From Pyrinomonadaceae bacterium (GTDB lineage: Bacteria > Acidobacteriota > Blastocatellia > Pyrinomonadales > Pyrinomonadaceae), in contig JAGOWF010000009.1 of assembly GCA_018060305.1 (NCBI GenBank), positions 7,902-20,200 of the forward strand: a stretch of DNA of 12,299 nt, in the 5' to 3' direction. This document shows positions 1 to 5,404 of this stretch, piece after piece. Numbering within the stretch: position 1 is the first letter of the stretch; the number at the start of each line of letters is the position of its first letter. A model generated the notes under the pieces. It had not been told where the DNA came from. It saw nothing but the letters and a program-made list of their open reading frames with translations, and ran no database searches. The position numbers and the translations under genes are program-made.

Positions 1-2
1 GA

Positions 3-20
3 CTACCGGCAACTGTATGA
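3..20 (+). CDS. possible 3' end of an upstream gene (partial)
   Basis: One reading frame enters from the left edge and ends in TGA at 18-20, giving the tail LPATV. It would overlap the pth start codon by ATGA. pth often follows rplY (ribosomal protein bL25) closely in bacteria, so this could be the end of such a gene. Only five codons are visible, so identity and even coding status are guesses. Confidence 0.25.
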   Translation, partial: LPATV

Positions 21-577
21 ATTGGCTGATCGTAGGCCTGGGAAATCCGGGCCCGGAATATGCAAAGACGCGGCACAATCTGGGCTTTATGCTCGTGGAC
101 GTGCTCGCGAATCGAATGCAGACGACGGTCAAGCGGAACGAATGCCGGTCGTTGATAGGGCGCGGCATTATTGACAACCAAACCGTCGAACTGGCAAAGC
201 CGCAGACCTATATGAACCTAAGCGGTGAGGCTGTCAAATGCCTGCTCGCGAAGGACGAAAGGTCGGTCGAGCGGCTGATCGTGATCTCGGACGACCTCGC
301 TTTGCCGCTGGGCACGATCCGAATTCGGCCCAAAGGCACGCACGGCGGGCACAACGGGTTGAGATCTATGATCGATTGCCTGGACACGCAGGATTTCAGC
401 CGCTTGCGGATCGGAATTCAGCCGGAACACCCGTTGACGGATGCAAAGCGGTTCGTGCTCGAGAATTTCGCCAAGGGTGACCTCGAAGCAGTTGAAAAGG
501 TATTGGAACAGGGCGCGGACGCCGTCGAGACGGTGATACGCGAGGGAATTGACGCCGGAATGGCGAGATACAACTGA
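17..577 (+). CDS. pth: peptidyl-tRNA hydrolase
   Basis: Cytosolic esterase that frees tRNA from peptidyl-tRNAs dropped by stalled ribosomes. The 186-residue length is normal for bacterial Pth. The N-terminus has the signature GLGNPGPEYAKTRHNLGF, with Asn10 and the catalytic His20 at the same positions as in the E. coli enzyme. KPQTYMNLSG (61-70) supplies the substrate-contact Asn67. SDDLALPLG (91-99) carries the Asp that orients the catalytic His. GGHNGLRSM (110-118) carries the third conserved Asn. The ATG at 17 gives the family-typical N-terminus and overlaps a possible upstream stop (ATGA), suggesting translational coupling. It is followed after 55 bases by rpsF and is probably the first visible gene of the pth-rpsF-rpsR-rplI operon. 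Confidence 0.97.
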   Translation: MNWLIVGLGNPGPEYAKTRHNLGFMLVDVLANRMQTTVKRNECRSLIGRGIIDNQTVELAKPQTYMNLSGEAVKCLLAKDERSVERLIVISDDLALPLGTIRIRPKGTHGGHNGLRSMIDCLDTQDFSRLRIGIQPEHPLTDAKRFVLENFAKGDLEAVEKVLEQGADAVETVIREGIDAGMARYN

Positions 578-594
578 GATATAAGAAATTTCAA

Positions 595-617
595 ATCTCA
601 AATTTCAAATTTGAGAT
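595..617 (+). repeat. palindrome in the rpsF leader
   Basis: Perfect 11-bp arms (ATCTCAAATTT and its complement) flank a single central base. Nearby TTTCAAAT-like units repeat in tandem from about 588. It fills the pth-rpsF gap and ends 15 bases before the rpsF ATG, just before the GAGG ribosome binding site. It could form a hairpin in the mRNA. It is the shortest of six inverted repeats that precede + strand genes here. Confidence 0.75.
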
Positions 618-632
618 CTGAGGCAAAAAAAG

Positions 633-1028
633 ATGAGAACTTACGAAGTAATGTACGTCGTCGATCCGGACACGGCCGCCGACAAGATCGAAAAGCTAAA
701 CGACGCAGTCGGCAAGGTGATCGCCAAAGAAGGCGGCGAGGTCGTCCGCATGGACGATATCGGCATGAAGCCGCTCGCCTATCCGATCCAGAAAAAGACC
801 GAGGGCCACTATGTGCTCTTTGTGGTCAACGGTTCGGGGCAGGAGATCGCCGAACTCGAACGCCGCATGCGCGTCAATGACATGATCATGCGCTACATCA
901 CCGTTCGTGTCGATGAGGACCGCAAAAAGGCCGAGAAGGTCCGCGCAAAACGCGAGGCCCGCGCGGCAAAACGTGCGTCGTTCCGTCCGACCGAGGAAGC
1001 GGCTGAGGAGACTCAGGCCGAGGCATAA
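633..1028 (+). CDS. rpsF: 30S ribosomal protein bS6
   Basis: Small-subunit protein that binds 16S rRNA as a heterodimer with bS18, whose gene is next. The ORF starts MRTYEVMYVVDPD, the usual first strand of S6. It continues with KPLAYPIQKKTEGHYVLF (about 46-63) and the closing MRYITVRVDED (about 86-96). Residues 97-131 form a charged tail rich in Lys/Arg, then Glu/Ala, as in many S6 proteins of variable length. The start is supported by GAGG at 620-623, nine bases upstream of ATG. The absence of ssb between rpsF and rpsR differs from the Firmicutes arrangement but is common elsewhere. Confidence 0.97.
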   Translation: MRTYEVMYVVDPDTAADKIEKLNDAVGKVIAKEGGEVVRMDDIGMKPLAYPIQKKTEGHYVLFVVNGSGQEIAELERRMRVNDMIMRYITVRVDEDRKKAEKVRAKREARAAKRASFRPTEEAAEETQAEA

Positions 1029-1034
1029 AACGAG

Positions 1035-1110
1035 AGTTTCAAGTTTTCGGTTCAAAGTTCCAGGTTGGAACTGAACTCAGCTTGGAACTTGAAACTTGAA
1101 ACTTTGAACT
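1035..1110 (+). repeat. long inverted repeat in the rpsR leader
   Basis: Two 30-base arms (1035-1064 and 1081-1110) match as reverse complements at about 22 of 30 positions by hand alignment, around a 16-base loop. The right arm is built of 7-8 base units of the type GAAACTT / GAACTTT. It occupies nearly the whole rpsF-rpsR gap and ends eight bases before the rpsR ATG. It stays open in the rpsR frame, so ORF callers may extend rpsR into it (to an ATG at 1065). Confidence 0.85.
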
Positions 1111-1118
1111 TAATTGTT

Positions 1119-1400
1119 ATGGCAGAAAAAGAACTAGAAGCATTGAATGATCGCGACATGAGCCTCGACGAAGAGGTCATTGGCGACAGGCCGCGCCGTT
1201 ATCAGCGTCGCCGCCCGCGTCAGGTCGTCCCCGATTATTTGGATTGGAAGGATGTTGACCTGCTCAGGACATTTGTCCCGGAGCGTGGCAAGATCATGCC
1301 GCGCCGTATCTCGATGATCTCGGCAAAGGACCAGCGCCGCCTCGCTAAAGCGATCAAGCGCGCGCGCTCAATGGCAATGCTGCCGTTCGTGGCAGACTAG
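1119..1400 (+). CDS. rpsR: 30S ribosomal protein bS18
   Basis: Small-subunit protein that pairs with bS6 on the platform of the 30S subunit. The 93-residue product ends with the S18 signature: YLDWKDVDLLRTFVPERGKIMPRR, then ISMISAKDQRRLAKAIKRAR and MAMLPFV. The basic N-terminal part contains RPRRYQRRRPR (about 23-33). The ATG at 1119 (MAEKEL) is preferred over an in-frame ATG at 1065, because the intervening 54 bases are inverted-repeat DNA and would encode a non-conserved leader. No clear Shine-Dalgarno sequence precedes 1119, so translation may depend on coupling or leader structure. Confidence 0.96.
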   Translation: MAEKELEALNDRDMSLDEEVIGDRPRRYQRRRPRQVVPDYLDWKDVDLLRTFVPERGKIMPRRISMISAKDQRRLAKAIKRARSMAMLPFVAD

Positions 1401-1414
1401 AAACGATGTTCTGA

Positions 1415-1479
1415 GTTCAGCGTTCAGAGTTCCGAGTTGTCACTCGCGAACCCTGAACTCGGAACTCCGAACCCTGAAC
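1415..1479 (+). repeat. long inverted repeat in the rplI leader
   Basis: Arms of 24 bases (1415-1438 and 1456-1479) are complementary at 22 of 24 positions around a 17-base loop. Units are GTTCAG / GAGTTCC-like, related in style but not identical to the rpsR leader repeat. It ends eight bases before the rplI ATG and leaves no room for a normal Shine-Dalgarno sequence. The rplI frame stays open through part of it (to an ATG at 1437), another risk for start calling. Confidence 0.88.
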
Positions 1480-1487
1480 TTATTATC

Positions 1488-2102
1488 ATGGCAAACACAA
1501 CGATTTTATTGCGCGAGGACCTCGAACACGTCGGCGGACGTGGCGAGATAGTGAAGGTCAGGGCGGGTTACGCCCGCAATTACCTGCTGCCGCAGGGCCT
1601 TGCCACGCTCGCGACCAAAGGTAACGTAAAGCAGATCGAGCAGGAACGCACGGCTCTTCTCAAAAAGGCCGCCATCGAAAAGGCGACCGCCGAAGCCCAG
1701 CTTGAGCAAATGGAAGGGCTTACGCTGGAATTTGCGCGAAAGGCCGGTGAGCACGGGACGCTCTTTGGCTCGGTAACCTCAATGGACATCACCGAAGCTC
1801 TTGTCAAAAAGGGCTACGAGATCGACCGCAGGCGCGTTAGCCTGCGTGATCCGATCAAGGAGACCGGCGAATACACGATCAACGTCAAGCTTCACCGCGA
1901 GGTGACGCTCGCCGTGGCCGTGATCGTCACCGCCGAAGGCGGCGAGATGCCCGAGAAACCTAAAAAGGAAGAGAAGAAAGCCAAGAAGAAGGCCGAGGAA
2001 TCGATTGTTGAGACAACTGCTCAGGCTGTTGCGGTCGAGCAGGCCGAAACGGACGATGCCGCACGCCCTGACGACACGGTTGATGAGGCCGCGGACGCCT
2101 AG
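1488..2102 (+). CDS. rplI: 50S ribosomal protein bL9, with C-terminal extension
   Basis: Large-subunit protein bL9, whose two domains are joined by a long helix protruding from the ribosome. The N-terminal rRNA-binding domain is clear: ILLREDLEHVGGRGEIVKV followed by AGYARNYLLPQGLA. A central charged helix (about 45-75) is followed by the C-terminal domain with EHGTLFGSVTSMDITEAL (about 88-105) and INVKLHREVTLAVAVIV. Typical bL9 ends near residue 150. This one has 204 residues, with an added tail of about 50: Lys/Glu-rich (155-171), then acidic and Ala-rich. The ATG at 1488 gives the normal MANTTILL start. A terminator follows. Confidence 0.96.
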   Translation: MANTTILLREDLEHVGGRGEIVKVRAGYARNYLLPQGLATLATKGNVKQIEQERTALLKKAAIEKATAEAQLEQMEGLTLEFARKAGEHGTLFGSVTSMDITEALVKKGYEIDRRRVSLRDPIKETGEYTINVKLHREVTLAVAVIVTAEGGEMPEKPKKEEKKAKKKAEESIVETTAQAVAVEQAETDDAARPDDTVDEAADA

Positions 2103-2128
2103 TCTTTCATTTGGATATAGTTGATTGC

Positions 2129-2161
2129 AGGGCCCCTGAGCAACATTGCCGGGGGCCTTTT
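2129..2161 (+). terminator. rho-independent terminator after rplI
   Basis: A GC stem pairs GGCCCC (2131-2136) with GGGGCC (2152-2157), extended by A-T and G-U pairs on the outside. A loop of about 15 bases and a four-T tract (2158-2161) complete it. It lies 27 bases after the rplI stop and plausibly ends the pth-rpsF-rpsR-rplI transcript before brnT. Confidence 0.75.
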
Positions 2162-2198
2162 GAATTTGGTTCCCATTATTTTATAACTATATTATAAT
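2160..2198 (+). promoter_or_regulatory. AT-rich promoter and possible operator of brnTA
   Basis: TTGAAT (2160-2165) and TATAAC (2182-2187) are separated by 16 bases and resemble a sigma-70 promoter. A second -10-like TATAAT lies at 2193-2198, touching the ATG. Two TTATAA hexamers (2181-2186 and 2192-2197) are spaced 11 bp apart, about one helical turn, and overlap the -10 region. BrnA-type antitoxins with ribbon-helix-helix folds are known to autoregulate, so these may be operator half sites. With initiation near 2194 the brnT mRNA would be almost leaderless, and no Shine-Dalgarno sequence is visible. Confidence 0.5.
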
Positions 2199-2199
2199 T

Positions 2200-2487
2200 A
2201 TGGAGCGGATCGTCTTCACTTTGGACCCGCGAAAAGCGGCCTCAAATTTGAAAAAGCATGGCGTCTCATTCGACGAAGCGAAGACGGTTTTCTACGACGA
2301 GAATGCCCGGCTCATCGACGATCCAGACCACTCGGATGACGAGGAACGCTTCATATTATTGGGGATGAGCTTTAGCCTTAGGCTGCTGATCGTTTGTCAT
2401 GCATATCGGTCCGGTTCAGAGATCAGGATCATCTCCGCCCGTAAGGCAACCAGAACTGAGAGCAACTTTTACGCAAGTCAATCATGA
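2200..2487 (+). CDS. brnT: BrnT family toxin (DUF497)
   Basis: Predicted ribonuclease-like toxin of the BrnT/BrnA type II toxin-antitoxin system; BrnT has a RelE-like fold and stops translation. The 95-residue ORF shows the family pattern: an N-terminal F-x-x-DP-x-KAAxNLKKHGVSFDEA (about 6-27), then DDPDHSDDEERF (40-51), a core strand LLIVCHAYR (62-70), and RIISARKATRTE (76-87). The antitoxin gene follows with a four-base ATGA overlap, the usual brnT-brnA order. The start is immediately downstream of the promoter-like sequence. Base use is visibly more AT-rich than in neighbouring ribosomal genes, consistent with horizontal gain. Confidence 0.93.
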   Translation: MERIVFTLDPRKAASNLKKHGVSFDEAKTVFYDENARLIDDPDHSDDEERFILLGMSFSLRLLIVCHAYRSGSEIRIISARKATRTESNFYASQS

Positions 2488-2693
2488 GAAAGGATTACGA
2501 TTTTTCACATTCTAAAAGGAACCCTTATGCGAAGCTGCTAAAAAAGCAGATCACGATCCGCATTGAAGAGGAAACTATTGATTACTTTAAGCGGCTGGCA
2601 GCCGAATCTGGGATCCCGTACCAGAACCTGATAAATATGTTCCTGCGCGACTGCGTAAGCTCGAAAAAGCGGCCTCTCGTAAAATGGGCATGA
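2484..2693 (+). CDS. brnA: BrnA family antitoxin
   Basis: Antitoxin partner of BrnT that neutralises the toxin and, in characterised members, represses the operon. The 69-residue protein starts MRKDYDFS. A likely ribbon-helix-helix segment KKQITIRIEEETIDYFKRLA (about 20-39) is followed by ESGIPYQNLINMFLRDC (41-57), a strong match to the BrnA/COG3514 pattern. Its ATG overlaps the brnT stop by ATGA, so the two are translationally coupled. A strong terminator follows within 55 bases, so brnTA looks like a self-contained cassette. Confidence 0.93.
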   Translation: MRKDYDFSHSKRNPYAKLLKKQITIRIEEETIDYFKRLAAESGIPYQNLINMFLRDCVSSKKRPLVKWA

Positions 2694-2745
2694 TTGAGGC
2701 TGCCGGTAAACTCCGAGTTTAGTTAGGCTTATCGCCTTTCGTTCA

Positions 2746-2770
2746 GGGCCTTTAGACAAGGCCCTTTTTT
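2746..2770 (+). terminator. rho-independent terminator after brnTA, directly before dnaB
   Basis: A perfect 7-bp stem (GGGCCTT 2746-2752 with AAGGCCC 2758-2764), a 5-base loop and six Ts (2765-2770). The T tract directly abuts the GTG at 2771 that could be read as a dnaB start, and ends 30 bases before the dnaB ATG. The 52 bases between brnA and this stem also hold a 6-bp-arm palindrome (2708-2720) and a weak TTGAGG / TTTAGT promoter-like pair (2694-2699, 2718-2723). If that promoter were used, this stem would lie in the dnaB leader. Confidence 0.85.
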
Positions 2771-2800
2771 GTGTCTAAAATTACTTTCACCACATCCAAA

Positions 2801-4168
2801 ATGGCTAGCGTTTTTCCGGACAATCGGCGTGAACAGTATCTCGAAAAGCCACTGCCTTCGAGTGAAGAGTCGGAGCGCGTGATCCTCGGTGCCGTTCTGC
2901 TCGACAATATCGTAATGGCAGAGGCCATCGACCACCTCAAGCCCGAGGATTTCTATTCGCCGTTCAATCGCCGAGTGTTCGCCGCCATGAGCGCGCTGTT
3001 TACAAAGGATTCGCCGATCGATCCGGTCCTGGTCGGTGAAGAAATGAAAAAGGAAGGCTCGCTCGAGGCCTTCGGCGGCGTTCCGGCGATCACGAACCTG
3101 ACGTTTGGGCTGCCGCATTTTTCTAATGTTGAGGACTATATAAAAGTCGTTCACGACAAATCCGTAGTCCGTCAGTTAATACGTGCCTGCAACGCGATCA
3201 CGAGCGAAGCTCTGGCCGAAGAGCAGGACGCCGATGTGGTCCTCGACCGCGCCGAACAGCAAATATTTGACCTTGCCGAAGCGAAAACTCGTGCCTCATT
3301 TGACCGTATCGAACCTATCGCACGCGGCGTTCTCGCCCGCATTCAGGAACGTCGAGAACTCGGCCATGCGCACGGGCTGACGGGGCTCGCTACGGGTTTT
3401 ACGCGGTTCGACGAACTGACAGCCGGCCTGCAGCGGACCGATCTGATCATCGTCGCCGGCCGTCCGGCAATGGGCAAAACGGCGCTATGCCTGACCATCG
3501 CTCAGAATGCCGCGCTCAGATCGAATGCCGTCGTCGCGATATTCTCGCTTGAAATGTCGAAGGAACAACTGGTCACGCGTATGATCGCCAGCGAATCGCA
3601 TATAAATGCGGCTCGATTCCGAACGGGCCACCTGTTTGGCAATGAGGATGAGCGGCTGGATGCGGCCGTCGCCACATTGTCAGAAGCGCGCATTTTTATT
3701 GACGATTCGCCTGCTATCTCGGCGCTTGAGATCAGGGCGAAGGCGCGTCGGTTGGCGGCGCAGGAAAAGACGCTTGACCTGATCGTCATCGACTATCTGC
3801 AGTTAATGGGCACCGGCTCACGCCGCTCAGAGAACCGCCAGCAAGAGGTCTCGCAGATCTCACGCGAGCTCAAGGCCCTGGCAAAAGACATGAACGTGCC
3901 CGTCCTCGCACTTTCGCAGCTATCGCGTGCCCCCGAGGCCCGCAGTCCCCCAAAGCCCCTGATGTCTGATCTGCGCGAATCCGGTTCGATCGAGCAGGAT
4001 GCTGACGTCGTCGCCTTTATTTATCGCGAGGACTACTACAAGCCGAGTGACGAAAACCAGGGCATGGCCGATCTCATCATCGCCAAACAGCGTAACGGCC
4101 CCACCGGCGACGTGCGCCTCGCGTTCCTGAAAGAGTTCACCCGCTTTGAGAATTTCTACGAGGCCTGA
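2801..4168 (+). CDS. dnaB: replicative DNA helicase DnaB
   Basis: Hexameric 5'-3' helicase that unwinds DNA at the replication fork and recruits primase. From ATG 2801 it has 455 residues, normal for DnaB. The N-terminal domain begins LPSSEESERVILGAVLLDN (about 18-36). After a linker helix comes the RecA-like domain: Walker A GRPAMGKT (220-227), IFSLEMSKEQL (247-257), Walker B LIVIDYLQLM with Asp331, ALSQLSRAPE (sensor region) and SDLRESGSIEQDADVVAFIYR. An in-frame GTG at 2771 would add ten residues, but it abuts the terminator T tract and leaves no leader, so the ATG is chosen; neither start has a good ribosome binding site. dnaB after rplI is a conserved order, here split by brnTA. Confidence 0.97.
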   Translation: MASVFPDNRREQYLEKPLPSSEESERVILGAVLLDNIVMAEAIDHLKPEDFYSPFNRRVFAAMSALFTKDSPIDPVLVGEEMKKEGSLEAFGGVPAITNLTFGLPHFSNVEDYIKVVHDKSVVRQLIRACNAITSEALAEEQDADVVLDRAEQQIFDLAEAKTRASFDRIEPIARGVLARIQERRELGHAHGLTGLATGFTRFDELTAGLQRTDLIIVAGRPAMGKTALCLTIAQNAALRSNAVVAIFSLEMSKEQLVTRMIASESHINAARFRTGHLFGNEDERLDAAVATLSEARIFIDDSPAISALEIRAKARRLAAQEKTLDLIVIDYLQLMGTGSRRSENRQQEVSQISRELKALAKDMNVPVLALSQLSRAPEARSPPKPLMSDLRESGSIEQDADVVAFIYREDYYKPSDENQGMADLIIAKQRNGPTGDVRLAFLKEFTRFENFYEA

Positions 4169-4169
4169 C

Positions 4170-4250
4170 AATGCACAAGCCCGCGCGTAAGCAAGGGCGA
4201 AACATTCAACGTAGAGTATATCGCCCTTGCTTACGCGCGGGCTTCTGCAA
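4170..4250. repeat. 81-bp palindromic interspersed element, copy 1
   Basis: Perfect 24-base inverted arms (4177-4200 and 4221-4244, starting AAGCCCGCGCGTAAGC) flank a 20-base centre. The outer ends are AATGCAC and CTGCAA. It starts one base after the dnaB stop and ends six bases before the next ATG, so it makes up the whole gap. A homologous copy lies inverted at 9415-9494. Hand alignment gives about 67 of 81 matching positions, including the non-palindromic ends and part of the centre, so this is an oriented unit rather than a chance hairpin. It resembles REP/MITE-like elements. No T tract follows, so it is not a standard terminator. Confidence 0.9.
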
Positions 4251-4256
4251 TGTGAT

Positions 4257-4772
4257 ATGAACGACCCAAGATATCCTATCGGCGAATTTGATCTTTCAAA
4301 CTTCACCGACCGCGGTGAAAACCTCCGTACTATTGCGGAACTTCCGGCCAATATCGCCGCGGCCATTGCCGGCCTAGCGGACGAACAACTTGACACGCCG
4401 TATCGCGATGGCGGCTGGACCATTCGGCAGACGGTCCATCACCTCGCCGACAGCCATATGAACTCGCTGATCCGCTTCAAGCTCGCCCTGACCGAGGATG
4501 ATGTGCCGACGATCAAGCCATACTACGAAGACCGCTGGGCCGAACTCGGTGACAGCAAACTGCCCGTCGATGTATCGCTACGGCTGATCAACTCGATACA
4601 CATGCGATGGTCTGCACTGCTGGATTCTATGTCGGACACCGATTTTGAGAAGAAATTCATCCACCCCGAGACCGGCGAATGGACGCTCGCCGCCACCCTC
4701 GCACTCTATGCCTGGCATTCCAAACACCACACCGCTCATATCACATCGCTTGAGGAGAGGATGGCGTGGTAG
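4257..4772 (+). CDS. YfiT/DinB-superfamily putative metal-dependent hydrolase
   Basis: The 171-residue protein matches the YfiT-type branch of the DinB four-helix-bundle superfamily. It has an N-terminal RYPIGEFD, DGGWTIRQTVHHLADSHMN (51-69), RFKLALTEDDVPTIKPYYED (73-92) and a C-terminal LALYAWHSKHHTAHI (148-162). The His residues in the second and last of these motifs are the expected metal ligands. Relatives include bacillithiol transferases and YfiT of Bacillus subtilis; the substrate here cannot be read from sequence. The ATG at 4257 lies just outside the palindromic element; the frame stays open into it, but a start there would encode repeat DNA. No clear ribosome binding site is visible. 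The stop codon directly abuts that of the convergent gene (0-base gap). Confidence 0.88.
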   Translation: MNDPRYPIGEFDLSNFTDRGENLRTIAELPANIAAAIAGLADEQLDTPYRDGGWTIRQTVHHLADSHMNSLIRFKLALTEDDVPTIKPYYEDRWAELGDSKLPVDVSLRLINSIHMRWSALLDSMSDTDFEKKFIHPETGEWTLAATLALYAWHSKHHTAHITSLEERMAW

Positions 4773-5138
4773 CTAGACGACCGGAAGGCGACGAACACGA
4801 ACCTGAGTCTTACTTACAGAGACCATAGCTCCGGGTTTGAGATCATCTTTACATTCGCTCAAAACAGATTGGATCAGTAGGCTTACATCGTCGGCCCGCA
4901 ATCCTTCAATACGAATCCTAATGACCGATGGCCCTTTGGCTCGCGATATTGCAAGCAGGGTGTGAAAGTCGGCGTCGAGGGTTACAACGATGCGAGTCTC
5001 GATGGCTGCCGCCTGAAGGATTTCACGATCCTCAGCTTCCGCCAGACCGATCTCGCCTGCATGGACTGCGTCAAATCCCGCATCTCGAAGAATACTTGCC
5101 GTCGAACGAGGTATTCCTTGATCGAGCAACAAACTCAT
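4773..5138 (-). CDS. DUF5615 family PIN-like protein (probable toxin)
   Basis: The 121-residue protein is of the DUF5615 PIN-like type. The N-terminal LLLDQGIPRSTASILRDAGFD carries the first acidic residue (Asp6). HAGEIGLAEAEDREIL follows (26-41), and VVTLDADFHTLL (51-62) carries Asp55 and Asp57. PIN-like domains use such clustered acidic residues to bind metal for RNA cleavage. The preceding gene encodes a DUF433 protein overlapping by four bases (ATGA), a frequent VapBC-like pairing in genome surveys. Toxin function is inferred from this pairing. Its 3' end is tail-to-tail with the YfiT-like gene with no spacer. Confidence 0.88.
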   Translation of the reverse strand: MSLLLDQGIPRSTASILRDAGFDAVHAGEIGLAEAEDREILQAAAIETRIVVTLDADFHTLLAISRAKGPSVIRIRIEGLRADDVSLLIQSVLSECKDDLKPGAMVSVSKTQVRVRRLPVV

Positions 5139-5365
5139 TTGCTCAGGGAAAGTTCGATCACGCGGTCGTCAAGATTTGCGGCCGCGTATGCGAGAGCTTC
5201 GCGAATGTCTTCTTCTTCGAGTTCTGGAAACTCTCGCTGAAGATCATTTCGGTCGGGGTAGGTGCCTACGGCCTCGACGACACGGCGAACGGTCAGCCGA
5301 AGATTGCGTATGCATGGCTGCCCGTTCATGCGATTTGGATCGATGGTGATCCGTTGGAAAGTCAT
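5135..5365 (-). CDS. DUF433 family protein (probable antitoxin)
   Basis: The 76-residue protein has the DUF433 pattern: ITIDPNRMNGQPCIRNLRLTVRRVVEAVGTY (about 6-36), where other members read G-x-PCIRGTRITV, then FPELEEEDIREALAYAAANL (46-65). DUF433 proteins are small helix-turn-helix proteins often encoded just before PIN-like toxins, as here, and are regarded as their antitoxins. It lies 39 bases downstream of sucC on the same strand, so it may be cotranscribed with sucC or use a promoter in that short gap; I see only a weak TTGCAT element there. Confidence 0.88.
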   Translation of the reverse strand: MTFQRITIDPNRMNGQPCIRNLRLTVRRVVEAVGTYPDRNDLQREFPELEEEDIREALAYAAANLDDRVIELSLSK

Positions 5366-5404
5366 GACCCTAATCTGCCCGAAAGTACCTAAAAATGCAA
5401 CAGA

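Noticed and set aside
1029..1482. CRISPR array, from regularly recurring short units between ribosomal genes
   Set aside because: Units are 7-8 bases, arranged as inverted repeats, without uniform 25-40 base repeats or spacers, and no cas genes are present.
2160..2200. Replication origin, from the AT-rich stretch near dnaB
   Set aside because: It is only about 40 bp and lacks a cluster of DnaA-box-like motifs or dnaA/dnaN neighbours; a brnTA promoter explains it.
2771..2800. GTG at 2771 as the dnaB start
   Set aside because: It directly follows the terminator T tract and would add ten residues (SKITFTTSK) not typical of DnaB; ATG 2801 is more plausible.
4169..4256. Rho-independent terminator after dnaB
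   Set aside because: The stem is very stable but the loop is 20 bases and no T tract follows. Homology to the copy at 9415-9494 explains it better as a dispersed element.
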